From assembly GCA_029891345.1 (NCBI GenBank), contig CM057002.1, forward strand, positions 60,068,777 to 60,132,776: a stretch of DNA of 64,000 nt, given 5' to 3'. Below are positions 1-12,412 of the stretch, piece by piece. The notes below the pieces were generated by a model. That model was not told the origin of the DNA, did not search any database, and saw only the letters and a program-made list of their open reading frames with translations. Positions within the stretch are counted from its first letter, which is position 1, and each line of letters begins with the position of its first letter. This stretch comes from Dryococelus australis. Its lineage: Eukaryota; Arthropoda; Insecta; Phasmatodea; Phasmatidae. The translations under genes and the position numbers were made by a program.

Positions 1-1273
1 AGCTTTAACACTGACCTAAAGGCTCAAAATCACTAACAGTGAATTTTTCACTATTCAGAGGAAATATTCCTGCTGCTCTGAATCCAGAGAGTGCTTTTTC
101 CATGAATGCTACTTTCAGATATGCACGGTTAAAAAGCTCAGTCATTTCAAATGGAGTGAGTCTAGCATTTTATTCTGACGTTTTAAGAAAAAGGCCTCTC
201 TCTGTGTCAAGGGCATTTTTTAGTGGACCAAAGAATGTGAGATCAGGCGGTTGCAGCTTGTGAGACGTGTGCGGTGGGATCGTCAACAGGACAATTCTGG
301 TTTCTTTGCAAAAGCTATAAATATAAAGTGATATATGGCTACAGTGGTTATCACGAATTACGAGAACTGGATCTTCTAATGTTGGTCTCGTGAAGCTCTT
401 AAAGTGTTGAAGCCAGTCAATAACAAGGTCCTCGTTGCTCCAGCCATTATTCGAGCATTTATAAATAGCTCTTACTGCTCCATTCTTGCTGAGGTTGTTA
501 TCCATTATTTTACGAGGGAAAATGAATAAGGGAGGCACATATGTAACAGAAGCACTGACTGCACAGATTGTTGTAATATTCTTTCCCCTCTCCCGTGGAA
601 TCCTTGATCCAAACTGTTATACTCGTTTAGGGCCGAGCAATTTTGGAAGTTTCTGCACTGTGGTGATTCCCGATTCATCCACATTGAAAACTCTATCTTC
701 TGTGAATTTGTGCTTTTCCATGACATTTTCCAAGTTGTCAAAGTATGTCTTCAATGATTCTTCATTAAAAGCTGTGATTATATTCAAACTTGTGCCTTTT
801 GGTTTTCTTAAGCTTATATCTGGGTACCTGCGCATGAAAAGATAATACCAATCTTTCCCAGCTACTTTCTTTTCCATGTTGAAGTTATGAGGAATATTAT
901 TAACTTCTACATATTGAAACCCGAGCCTTCTGGGCTCGCAAAGACCATAAATGCCATAAAACAACTTAGCTAATTTTAATACATGTGATACCAGTTCATC
1001 TTCTTGAGTTTTAGTAAATGCAGGTCTTCTACCTAAATTCGTTTTCATGGGTATTTACTTTGCCTCGCTTTTTGCCTACTTGATTTTTCTTCGTACTGAA
1101 GACTCGGAAATGCCATATTTTAATGCACTTTTCCTAATTGAAGTGCCTGATTTTACCTCTTCAATTACAGCTACCAGCGATTCTGCCGACCACAGGGCTC
1201 TATTAGTATGCATCCTGTATTTTCTTGGCATCTGCAACCAAACATAACCACCGTACTGTACTTCAACTGCCAC
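1..1273 (-). pseudogene. Decayed pogo/Tigger-type transposase (Tc1/mariner superfamily), cut by window edge
   Basis: Read on the minus strand, the parts occur in correct order across several frames. 1273-1076 holds a psq/CENP-B-like helix-turn-helix with MPRKYRMHTN and SALKYGISESSVRRKI. 1048-617 holds a second DNA-binding part and the first catalytic aspartate in FNVDESGITTVQ. 538-170 holds the second aspartate in VIRDNHCSHIS and the third in HTSHKLQPPDLTFFGPLK. Near 100-10 is a tail with SGFRAAGIFPLN. All three catalytic aspartates survive, but frameshifts and stops between the blocks make it inactive. The likely start is the ATG of MPRKYR near 1231. No terminal inverted repeat was identified, and the 3' end is at or beyond base 1. 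Confidence 0.85.
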
Positions 1274-2635
1274 GATGTTTTAAAAATATGCTAATAAAAT
1301 ATATGTGGGTCAATATGATGCACTGTGGAATAACATGACGCGGGAAGACACAGTGTGCCAAATTCTCCCAACTGGTAATTGCATACAAATCAGGACTTTC
1401 TATTTACGTATTTGCTAATATAAACTAATTCGACCAAAGAAAATAAAAGGCAAACCACACACTATTTCACCAATTACTAACATTTTATCATATACTACAA
1501 CTATTTCCGTACCTTTTAGGAAAGTGCAGTGAAATATTTGATAAAATGGTCACGAAAACAACACTGGTTCATAGCTCCGGCTTGACACAATGGCGACACG
1601 CATTGGGATGTGGAGATAGTCACCGCGACGGACGCTAGAGTTCAGCACCTGTCGGGCACTTCTACAATGGCTAGCAAGCTAGAAACAGCCTTGCGTCATT
1701 TTGCCCGCGGCGCCATATTCCCCCACTCTCCCCAAATATCTTGAACATCCTTCATTGCTTCATATCTTTCAAAGAACACTTCCTGGGGGAGGTTACCTGG
1801 GTAATTCGCAGTCTGATTTACTCATTACAAGTTAATCTGATTTGGCTGTGATATGCATGCTGGGCTATTGCGACTGATATTTGTATTTGTTCTCACTTGA
1901 CACATCTGCGCTCTAAATCTGGAACAGTAGTATTATTCTACTGAATCTTCATCAAATGAGCTCTTAGCTACTGGCGAATCAGTGGAAGGCCCAACGAGCT
2001 TTACTGCCAGGTAAGTCAGTGCAGTGCAACTTAACAACCAGGAGTCAGTAGAAATCACTGTTCGATCAACGAATACCACTATCTAAAATGACCAGTAAAA
2101 TTTCACGGATCCAAGTGGAGCAATTTCCACAGATCTGCAGTCAAACTCTATAATTGGAGCAGTTTTAACTTCAATTGTAGAGCCTGGGATATGGATTCTC
2201 TAGATTCCAAACATTTTTTTTAAATAAACTAAAAGTATTGGTTTTTATTTTTTAGTTTTAACAGTGTTTTCAATTTTGGAGATTAGTGCACCTCACACAG
2301 CATTTTATGATAGGCTCAGTGTAGTTAAGTTCAGTGTGGTTGGCATTCCAAAAAAAAAGTACTAGGAATGTTTGAATGTGATGGTCAATTATAGACATAA
2401 TTTTGATTCATTGTAGACCTGTCTGTAAAATTTTAGGTACATTTATTTGATAAAAATAGGTGGTAATGAAAAGCGAGAAGAATGGTCTTGCTCGTCCAGT
2501 GATGAATAATATGATTTTTAATGTGCGGGAATGCAAGCTTTCACCAAACATACCCTTATATGAGAGGAAAAGGCATTTCCAATAATTTTTCCGTCGCTAT
2601 TGAAAAAAGTACAACATGGAGCAAATGGAAACCTT
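1274..2635. other. Intergenic, nothing recognised
   Basis: AT-rich sequence upstream of the pogo remnant. It may contain that element's terminal repeat, but no pair could be matched inside the window. Confidence 0.5.
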
Positions 2636-2645
2636 GAGGATATAC

Positions 2646-2873
2646 AGGGGCCACGGTGGCTGAGCGGTTAGACTGCTCGCCTCCCACCAAGGCGAACCGG
2701 ATTCAATCCCCGGCCGGGACACTCCGAATTTTCGCAAGTGGGAATCGTGCCGGAAGATGCCGCTAGTTGGCGAGTTTTCTTGGGGATCTCTCGTTTTCCC
2801 TGCCCTTGCATTCTGGCGATGTTCCATTCTTACCCCGCCCCCCGCCCCGCCCAAATATTCCAACTCTCAACTC
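2646..2873 (+). mobile_element. SINE-A copy 1 (tRNA-derived), with target-site duplication
   Basis: Starts GGGGCCACGGTGGCTGAGCG (pol III A box in a tRNA-like head), with a B box in GGATTCAATCCCCGG. The body contains TTTTCGCAAGTGGGAATC. It is bounded by the 10-bp direct repeat GAGGATATAC at 2636-2645 and 2874-2883. The head is serine/leucine tRNA-like. This is the best-preserved copy in the window. Confidence 0.88.
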
Positions 2874-3087
2874 GAGGATATACTAGGTGTTACAACAATC
2901 AAGATGACACTACGAGAGTACACATAACAGAGAGGGGGGTCAGTACACACCAATAGGTAATAATTGTATTCTTTTAATGTCGTGATAGATTCCTACGAGT
3001 GTTTACTGTTAAAAAGATAAGCGTTTTAGCATGACATAAATAGCTGTTAGACCGAGGATAGAAAAAACGGCTGAATAATAAAGGATG

Positions 3088-3398
3088 AAGGGGAAACATA
3101 CAGAGTGAAGGAGGTACATACAGAGCGAAGGGGAAACATATAGAGTGAATGGGGAACATACAAGATGAAGGGGGAACATATAGGGTTAAGGGGGAACATA
3201 CATGGTTAAGGAGGAACATGCAGGTTTAAGGGGGAATATACAGGGTTAAGGGAGAACATACAGAGTGAAGGGGGAACATACGGGATGAAGGGGTACATAC
3301 AGAGTGATGGGAGTACATACAGAGTGATGGAGGTACATACAGAGTGAAGAAGGAACATACAGAGCGAAGAGGGAACATAAGTGAAGGGAGAACATTCA
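3088..3398. repeat. Minisatellite, unit about 20 bp
   Basis: About 15 degenerate copies of GGGGGAACATACAGAGTGAA. Open frames on the minus strand here (repeated MFPLHSVC-like peptides) are artefacts of the repeat. Confidence 0.93.
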
Positions 3399-5159
3399 AT
3401 GGTTTCTGATACGTGACTATGCTTATGTAAATTGTTTGCCAAAGGAAAAGTGTCTGGCCCAATGTTTAGGCATTTACAGCACGAACACTTTAAACTTGAA
3501 AAAGTGAGAACTGAGCAACTGATAATTAGTGCCAGAAAAACTAATTAATATAGTTGTTGAATTTCACTGATTTGTTGGTGATTTCTCACCGAATGTCGAG
3601 AATTCCACTGATATAAATCACTTGTTCCCAGTTAATTTGCTTGATTCGCCAATCAGCAGTAGCCAATCAAATGTAATTCAGTGAGCATTATTTTGTTGAC
3701 TGATACGACTGATTCGGAACTCTAGTGAATGAAACGTCGATTTGATCAATGTGATCTTTTGAAATGGTGCAGCTGAATACGTGACTTCATCCGGCGATCG
3801 CTCTGATTTCTAACTGGGTGCAGTGAATATGGCAAAGTAATCTTTCTGAATTTTCTCAGCATAAAAATATAAAAATTTATTGCGATGACAATTTTGAAGA
3901 CGCTTAGTAATTTTGGATCATTTTGAGCTTATCCGTTTTTAGCTATATGGGATAATTAGCTTGCATCACATAGTAAGTTATGTGTTCAATGAACACATTC
4001 TATTTTTGATAAAGATAGTAATAAAAGTGTGGTTTAGTTGAAAATTAGTTTCTGGTGTCATACAAAAGGGATTCCAGTAAATTTGAACATGTAATTTATT
4101 GAATTCGACAAGTGGTTTCTAGCTTATAGGGTTCAACATTTTATTTTACTTTATTTTTGGAAAATGATAGTGGCGCTTGTAAAATACTTTGAAAATCATT
4201 ATTTGTGTATTTCAACAAGCGGTCGACATTAAAAAATAACGGTTTACTACATGAAAAGCAATGGAAAGAGTGTTTTGTCCAGATGTCGTTAAAATCAGCT
4301 TATCGTGAAATTCATAAAATTTATACTACAAAAAATGAGAAGATTCATGTTTATTTGTCACGACATTTATTATACGATACAAATATATACAACAAAAATA
4401 TAGCTTTGATCGCAATATTTTACAATGAATTACACTTATAAAACATAACTTTTACACGAGTACACGCACAAAATACTGTTTAGAAAACATTAACTAAACA
4501 ATGGCTTTTTATAGTTTATTTAGTTATACTGCTCTTAAATACAGTAATAAATCACAATATATACCATGTATTTGTATTTCCAAAACTTCATAATACTCCA
4601 TAAAATTTTTTTAACATTATCTTGGGAAAATATTTTATGATATTGTTTGACTACGAAGCATATATTAGCATACAAATTAATTTTTCACTTTCAAACACGA
4701 GGGAGACACAGGGGCGATATTCATGTGTTAATTGTATAAAGACATGGAAATCTGTCCTTTTCGAAAACCTGTTGTTATTATAGCAATTCCTTATTCAAAA
4801 ATACAATATGAAATGGTGTTTACAGTATGACACAAATGTATACACAAAAATTACACACGCAGTTTATTCAGTGAACAAAGAAATTACACATATATGTTGC
4901 AAATTTTAAGATTCAAGGTTCAACAATTTATGTGCATCAGTCTTAGTAAAGAACATATTTATAGAGAATTTTGCTGAGGAAATTAATTTAAGTCTAGCTT
5001 TGCCATTTTTTTTTCAAATACTGTCACGAACATGAAATTTGAACAAATTGTTTTCACTGTCCTTAGCAAGGAGACGATCAAACTCTTATTTTTGAGTGTT
5101 TTATTGTTCAGTAAGTTATAATGAAGTAAAACGAAGCTTGTTCAATGACTGGAACAAAA
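3399..5159. other. Intergenic, nothing firmly recognised
   Basis: AT-rich. 3490-3780 is rich in TCACTGA/TCAGT motifs in both orientations, also seen near 33520-34140, perhaps an old inverted-repeat element. Its borders cannot be set. Confidence 0.4.
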
Positions 5160-5430
5160 ATCAGATATTAGGGTGATTGAAGAACAAATACTCTCGAGAG
5201 AATATCAGATATTAGGGTGATTGAAGCACAAATACTCTCGAGAGAATATCAGATATTAGGGTGATTGAAGCACAAATACTCTCGAGAGAATATCAGATAT
5301 TAGGGTGATTGAAGCACAAATACTCTCGAGAGAATATCAGATATTAGGGTGATTGAAGCACAAATACTCTCGAGAGAATATCAGATATTAGGGTGATTGA
5401 AGCACAAATACTCTCGAGAGAATATCAGAA
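5160..5430. repeat. 44-bp tandem repeat, six near-perfect copies
   Basis: The unit begins ATCAGATATTAGGGTGATTG and includes the palindrome CTCTCGAGAG. The first copy differs by one base (GAAGAACA for GAAGCACA) and the others are identical, so the expansion is recent. Confidence 0.97.
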
Positions 5431-6087
5431 GTTTTCACGTTACACTTTTGTCCTCAGACTTTGACGGTATTTCCAATATTATTTAATGACTTGAGTCATT
5501 AAATGAAAACACCTCTTACATTATTTTCTTTAAAAATGTATAAAAAGTGGCCAGATTTTAATGGCTACAGTAGTTATCCATTTTGCAATCCTCATCTGTA
5601 AAAACCAAATACATTTTAAAGTATAGGAAGTGTGAATAGTGATAGATTAATGGATATTGATTACAAATGGACGCAACAGCAATAGACAAAACAAATTTAT
5701 GAATGAAATGACAGTTATTTATAAGGATGGCTGTAAAGTTATTAAAATACACGCCATCTTACAACATAATCATTGACCCGTAATAAGTTCCAACAGCCAA
5801 ACCACTCATTTTTACAGTATTTCGTTAGCAATCAAAATATATCTAAGTGGTAACCTATTTACATCTTTTTTTTTTGTTTCAGATGAAAGGTAACCGTTAT
5901 ACTTATATATGTGTCAAGAGTAGCTAATTGAAACGAACTGTAATTATATATGTCGCTTAAAAATTAGTTTGAAGGTTTTGATTTCTTGGTCGTTTAAAAA
6001 TTGTCACCACATGTTCAGTGAAATAACTGCACTACTTATTTAAAAAAATTATACCTATTTTTAAGTCTACAAAAATTATTGTAACTA

Positions 6088-6145
<58 letters not shown>

Positions 6146-7061
6146 TGTTTGAAAAAGTATGAAACGCTTACTTAAAATTCATTTTTCAACAAAAATAAGA
6201 AATATATTTAACCTGTTTTTGTAGTAACATAGCAATCAATTGACACTGGAGATAGCTGAGAGTATTTGCAAACACTGCAAGGACATGTTTTCTAACTGAA
6301 AGTCGTCTGTAACTACACTCTTAGATTGTTCTTGTGAATTAAAATGTTACGAAATTACACATTCTGTAGAGAAATGTACATAGCTACGATGCTGATACCA
6401 ACAGTCTTCTTAAGAAAATTTTTCTGCATGTTAACTATCTATTATATGACTCCATCGTAGATTTTTAAATCCACTTTTTAAAGGATTTTATTAAACCGCG
6501 GAACTAAAAAAAAAAATCACGGTCTGTCGAAACACAAGAAAAGCTTTTCATTTGCAAATCGGTTGTTGTTTACAACCACGTTTGTTTGGAAATATTGGAC
6601 AGACAGTCTTCACATAAGAACATTCGTCAACTCTTGAGACATGATCACTAACCACAGTGGTGAAGTGACTGTAACAAAACAAAAGATCAACTGTCTTTAT
6701 CACGCTTTCCTATGTGTTTCGACTTCGATTTCAGTAATAATGAATTCAGAGATAAATCCAGTGTGTCAAAAATGTATTATTTATTTTCAGGACGTATGGA
6801 AGACGGGAAAGTTTTCCAAGGAAAAAAAAAAAAAAAAAAAAACGCAAAATTTGAAACACCCGCAATTAGGTTTCATACCTTTATTTTAAAAGAATATTTG
6901 TAAATTTCTATAAAAAAAAATTACCAATAATTCAGCAACATTGTTATATTCAAATGTATTTCGGATATGCTGTAAAAGAACATGTGAAAGTCTGAGGCAC
7001 AGCCATATTGGTTTGGTTTCCCATGTTCAAATTAGATCACGGAATAACATTCCTATCAACC
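5431..7061. other. Intergenic with a TA/CA microsatellite
   Basis: A (TA)n run followed by (CA)n lies at about 6090-6145. The A-run near 6823-6841 is low complexity. No gene seen. Confidence 0.7.
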
Positions 7062-7873
7062 CAAGGTTGAAGTAAATCAACTGCCTATGGAGCACTGCAC
7101 CCGACTATACAACATGAAGAACTCATAAAAAATTGGTACAGACACCAGAAAAATTGTCAGAAAAGTGCGATTTATCCTGTATATGAAAGGAGAATGTATA
7201 TATTTTGGAACATTATAAAATATTTTACTAATATGTATGTTTTAAATGTAAAAAAATAATTGATTAAAATAGTCTGTATTTTTAACCAAATTTAAGCATA
7301 TTTCTATTCTGGATGCTTCAGAAAGCAGAATTTCCAAGAAAATCTTTATAACGTAATATCGTCATAACGTTCACTATGACTGTATGTAAGAAAATTGTAA
7401 TAATAATGTTGGAAATAATTTTTTGTAATTGATTTTATGTACATCCATTTGCCTGAAATATTTATGACTGAAACTGACGTAAATAAAGTTAATTATAAAT
7501 TTGATATGGTACATTATTACTATTATTTTATTACACATGATCACGGTAAATATAATGACGATATTCCATTTCGAAGATTTTCTTGTAAATTCGGTTTTTC
7601 GAAGCATCCAAAACGGAAAAGCACTTAAGTTTTGTTAAAAAAAAAAAAAAAAAAATACAGACTATTCTAATCAATTAAATTTTTACTTTTAAAAGTATAT
7701 TTTACTAAAATATTTGATAATGTTGCAAAATATATACATTATTCTTTCATATACAGCATAAACGCATTGTTCTGACAATTTGTATGGTGTCTATACTACT
7801 TTATTTACGAGTTCTTCATGTTGTATAGTCGGGTCTAGTGTTCCACAGGCAGTTGCTTTACTTCAATCTTAAC
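7062..7873. mobile_element. Foldback element FB copy 1 (long inverted repeats)
   Basis: The left arm from AAGGTTGAAGTAAATCAACT (7063) returns inverted in the right arm ending AGTTGCTTTACTTCAATCTT (about 7870). Each arm is about 300 bp, with a spacer of about 200 bp. No coding capacity, so non-autonomous. Confidence 0.85.
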
Positions 7874-10566
7874 CGTTGTCCCTGCGTAGCTCATATTCTT
7901 TTATATATTCCTGATTTTTAGGGTACTTATATTTTGACAGAATTTATAACAATTTAAAACACTATGCAGATGCCAAACACAAATTCATTGAGAGTTTTAA
8001 AAGGAAATACGATTTTATAGATAAAAACGAAGTAAGTAAGATATTCTCTTATTTGTATTAATATATTTTGCAGTAATAACTTTTTGAAATATACATTAAA
8101 CATCAAATTTTTCACAATTTTTTTTTCTAAACGGCACAAATGGACAATTTATCCAGAACAAAATAGTCCGACATCCACACATATTTAATAAAATGGTATA
8201 CATAAAGTACAGTGACATGTTACGAGTACAAAACTATTTCTACATAAACTGACGAATATAAACAAGTTTACATAGTAATTTTCACTTTGTTCCTGTCTCT
8301 TTCGTAATGGGACAATTTTTTTTTCCTTCCTTCACAATGGCCACAAATCTTTGTAATTTTCTTGTAAACTATAATCAGGTAAATATTTCCTTCCTATTAC
8401 GAAAATTATGAATACCAATGTGCAGTTATCGCCATACCATGTTTAAAAGACTGTACGTACAAAACGTGAAAGTTGTAGGAAAACTTGCATAACACAACTT
8501 ATTGCGTGAATGTGCGCACAGTTGTTTCTAGGTAAACGTATAGAACAATTTCGTTACCTATGTCATACATTTTTCAGATGTTAAAATTTGGAAACTGATG
8601 GAAAATAGCTTACATTCTACGGATAATTATGTATTGTGTAACCTTGTGAAACTTAGACACCACGATTACTCAGTTAAAAAGGATTATATATATATATATA
8701 TAATTTTGCTACCCGGAATTTTCACATGTCACAACTGAAATTCTACTATATTTGTATGCAGTAAATGTCTAATTTTAAATAAAATACGCTTTCTTTGTGA
8801 TGGTGTCATAATCCTATTACGGAAATGGTCTTCAAATTAAGTACAGAAGATATCATTGTTTTCAATAAATAAATCATATACAATTTTATACTTCAAAAGT
8901 TTACCATATGCCTATAGTCATCTAATATCTGCATTATGTTTAGACATTTGTCGTAGGACAATATGTATGCATAGTTTATCAATACACACATGTATTATAT
9001 TTAGATTTGTAATGTAAAATAGAAGTACTAGAAGCATAATGTTTCCATTTCCCTGCCAACACACAAAGATTCAAAAATATATTGAAGACATTATTCCAGT
9101 AAAAAGAGAATTATTTTTACGAGAGTAACATTAACGCTAGTGAACATATTAATAATGAATCACCAGTTACAACATATTAATAATGAATCACCAGTTACAA
9201 CATATTAATAATGAATCACCAGTTACAACATATTGTAACACATGTGAGTATGTACTGAAGCCATTTGTATTTCTTTATTCTAGAAGTTTGTGTATAGCTA
9301 TTAAGATTAACAACATCTTCTTTAGATATCTTTAACTCTCTTAATTTAACTATTATGTTTGCAGTATTACAGCGTGACAAGCACCAAGAATCTGTTCCTT
9401 GTTTGCATTTAACTTCGTAAACCTACACCACTCCACCAGTCTCTCTACTGTTAGTTAGACCACTTGCAACTGCAAAGTTATCGTTAAATTCAACTTTAGT
9501 CACACATAATCTGCGTCATACATCTGCTGTAGTGTATATAATAACTGAGAGTCTTACATCCACAGATATTCATATTGCCAACGGTCCGAAGTACGGCAAT
9601 AGAATTTTGTTATATTTATTACTCCGTACGTGGGTAGTGAGTGCATAATAAGTATCAATCGTCGGGGGAAAAATGCAAATCATCCGGCAGATGCACTCAA
9701 TTAATATAAGAAAGAAATCCCTGGAATTATTTTACATCTTATCTGAACACCTACAAGAAGAATAAACTGTTTTCGAGATTTCAGAATGTTGGATTCCTCC
9801 TCTGACGATTGAATGATACCCTCAGACGCCATAAATCGTGACTAGAGCTCGCGTTAAGCATGATTAGATGTAATTCGTTACAATCAGACAAGTTAAACTG
9901 CTTGATTGTTTCATTCTATGCAATAAATACATTCGAATTTAAGATGATTATGAATATTCACTTCACAAAATTTGCATTGATATTATTCAACTTTTTATCG
10001 AACATCAAACGGCAGGCGTGAATAAAATGATCAATAATTGTACCTGCCCAAAAAATATCAACATTCTACATTTTGCAATCATCCACACAATCTTCGTTAC
10101 CATATCAACCTCTAAGGGCGTATATTTATCTTTATCAGTCTGCAAAGCAATAGAACTTTGCGTATTAGCCTCAGAGTTCAATAAGATATGGAATAAATAG
10201 CGTTTTCCTAATTTAAAAGATTATTTCACGCTGAAGGAAAACTGTCACGTGCGATTTTTTTCAGTGGTGCTGAAAACAGCAAAAGAATGATTTCGAATTG
10301 AACCAATAAATCCAACACAATAATCAAAATCACCTATGCAGATGACAGAATGTAATCCTGTATGAATCTTTAATAGCAGCGATCACAGGGATGTAGTACG
10401 AAAAGGCCATCTAAAGACCTTCAGCTCCAGGCTCAATGTTACAGTTCTGCAGAACAACATTAAAGTAGAATTATTTCATGACATGTCAAAATAAACATCT
10501 TGACCTCAGTCAGTAGTCACCTTTCCAGCAGGAAAGAAACAAGTGAAAATTACTATGTACTGTATA
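7874..10566. other. Intergenic, mostly unrecognised
   Basis: AT-rich sequence with a TA microsatellite at about 8683-8702 and the 28-bp tandem repeat listed separately. No gene recognised. Confidence 0.6.
9143..9232. repeat. 28-bp tandem repeat, three copies
   Basis: Three identical units of ACATATTAATAATGAATCAC plus CAGTTACA, followed by a partial unit. Confidence 0.95.
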
Positions 10567-11242
10567 CGGGTTGCTCGGAAATTCCCATTACACACGTCTA
10601 GGACTTGTAGAGGGGACTGAGTAGACGATATATTGAATAGGAACCCATGTCCGGAAACGTACCGTTACCACGCTACAGCCATTTCAACTCAGGTGTATTA
10701 CTCGTCCACTTTCACCGAGGGAAAGGTCGGATTTAACTCCATTTGACTATTTCTTGTGGAGTCTTATGAAGAGTATGGTGTACGAGACTCCTGTAGGGAC
10801 AGAGGAAGATCTGCTGGCACGAGTTATGGTCGCTGCACAACAGATTGGTGTGATGGAGCGAGTTTACCGGGACATAATTCGTAGGTACGATGTGTGCAAC
10901 GATGTTGGTGGTCGCCACATCGAGCCGCTGTTGTAGTGGATCAGTACCGTATACTACACATCCTTTGAAGAAGACAGAAACCGGTTGCTGCGTTTAACTG
11001 CAGACAAAAGTGTTGTTGTGAGAAATGAATGCATTTCTTTATTGTTCCCTTGGCACTGTTACTTAATGAATTTGAGTGCTAATTAAATTACACACTCAGA
11101 ATTGGCCACGTGAAACGCCTGATTTTAAATGGCCATAGCACGGTGACGGTACGTTTTCGGACATGGGTTCCTATTCAAATGATCGTCTACACAGTCCCCT
11201 CTACAAGTCCTAGAAGTATGTACGGGGAATTTCCGAGCATCC
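10567..11242 (+). mobile_element. Internally deleted mariner-type element with about 110-bp inverted ends
   Basis: The left end GGGTTGCTCGGAAATTCCC and the right end (GGGGAATTTCCGAGCATCC) are inverted copies, and the match continues inward through TAGGACTTGTAGAGGGGACT. TA flanks both ends (10565-10566 and 11243-11244), the expected target duplication for the Tc1/mariner superfamily. It contains only the 3' end of a transposase. Confidence 0.85.
10709..10936 (+). pseudogene. Mariner-like transposase C-terminal fragment
   Basis: One open frame encodes SDLTPFDYFLWSLMKSMVYE, ending in VGGRHIEPLL and a stop. This is the last catalytic-acid region and C-terminus of a mariner-related transposase often found in insect genomes. 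The DNA-binding part and the first catalytic residues are missing, so it cannot act alone. Confidence 0.85.
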
Positions 11243-11833
11243 TATATATACCTACATATACAAATTTCTTCACACAATGCACAAGTTTTGAGAGTGATTG
11301 ACTAGAGTAGCACCAAGTTATACGGATCCTGAGAAAAACATTGCGTTTATATCCTCAGTCATAGGAATTCAGGTAGCCGGAACGCCACAAAGCAGCGATA
11401 GTAAATAAACAAATATAGTATAGTCCAGTCAGTCTCCTGTAGTTATAACTGTTGTCTAAGTTTTAGTAAGTCTTGTGATTACTTGGAAAGAGAAAATGAA
11501 ATAATACTGAAATTTGAAAGTACGTGTTGTAACAATAACAAATATTCCATTACACCATGTCTTTGAATACTATAAGCAAGTCACATGATATGAGCGAATA
11601 TTTTAAAAATAGGACGTTTATACTGAGTTAAAATACAGTACATTTAAAACAGATTGAGTTACACTGCGAATACAGTAAATGTAAGCTAATTAGAGAAAAA
11701 TATATGTTTTCCAAAACTTTATCTTGGATGGGATGTAATTCTTGCAGACAAAGAGTCTTAGATTTTCCTTCTTGAAATATTGAATGTTGTACAACTCCTT
11801 GACGGATTTGCGTTACACGCGAACTAATACTGT
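11243..11833 (-). other. Probable 3' untranslated region of the PDE10-like gene
   Basis: AT-rich sequence just after the stop codon on the minus strand. No AATAAA or ATTAAA on the minus strand was seen here. TATAAA lies near 11616-11621. The true transcript end is unknown. Confidence 0.4.
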
Positions 11834-12412
11834 TCAACTGGCATTGTCCTGATGCCCGTTTGTTTGGCTTTGTACGCGACTCTTCTCGCCAATGCCTTGC
11901 TTCGACTTCTCGCCTCCACGTTCACCATTTTCGTTTCCAAGTGTTGTTTCTGCGACTTCGAGCCATCCGTCGTAATACTGCGCGTCACTCGCGTCTCCGC
12001 ATCCTGTGTTTGGGGCTGCAGTTGATATTTGTCGCTCTTTCGGCTGAGGATCTTCTCCCGCTACAGGTGCTTGGTCTGCGTCTGTCGGTACAACCTCGCA
12101 CGCTGTCGTTCCTGGCTGCACGCTCTCGGCTTCACCCGTGGTCATCTCATTATCGGCGGCTGGAGTCTTCGTCTCTGCGCCTGCCCCCGGGTTATCACTG
12201 CTCACCGCCCCCTCGTCCTCCTTGTCGCTCCTCCTGTTCTTTTCCTCCTGTTTTCGCCGCACTTCCTCCAGTTTCTCCCTCACCACCTGCTGGTCTATCT
12301 CGCTCCACCTCTCCAGGTTCGACTGACACTGGTCCAGGAGAGGCTGCGTGGAAGGGATGAGCTGGTGCAGCAGGCTGTAGCAGGGGATGCAGATCCCTGT
12401 GAGGAAGCCCAC
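11834..12412 (-). CDS. PDE10A: PDE10-like last coding exon (end of catalytic domain plus charged tail)
   Basis: Minus-strand exon of 579 bp, 192 codons and a TGA stop. The acceptor is [34 protein letters not shown] and [12 protein letters not shown] close the catalytic domain; F594 is the base-clamping phenylalanine. Residues 632-783 are a hydrophilic tail: a Glu/Arg/Lys-rich likely helix ([14 protein letters not shown]), then low-complexity Ala/Pro/Thr/Glu sequence without recognised domains. Vertebrate PDE10A stops soon after the equivalent of residue 631. The stop codon is followed by no clear polyadenylation signal; TATAAA on the minus strand near 11620 is a weak candidate. Confidence 0.92.
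   Translation of the reverse strand: MGFLTGICIPCYSLLHQLIPSTQPLLDQCQSNLERWSEIDQQVVREKLEEVRRKQEEKNRRSDKEDEGAVSSDNPGAGAETKTPAADNEMTTGEAESVQPGTTACEVVPTDADQAPVAGEDPQPKERQISTAAPNTGCGDASDAQYYDGWLEVAETTLGNENGERGGEKSKQGIGEKSRVQSQTNGHQDNAS

Noticed and set aside
2646-2730. Functional tRNA gene
   Set aside because: The tRNA-like head belongs to SINE-A, with five further copies and a target duplication around the full SINE.
3088-3398. Overlapping open frames with repeated FPLHSVC-type peptides
   Set aside because: They are translations of a 20-bp minisatellite, present in more than one frame.
5160-5430. CRISPR-like regular repeats
   Set aside because: The units are directly adjoining with no spacers, and the genome is animal, so this is a tandem repeat.
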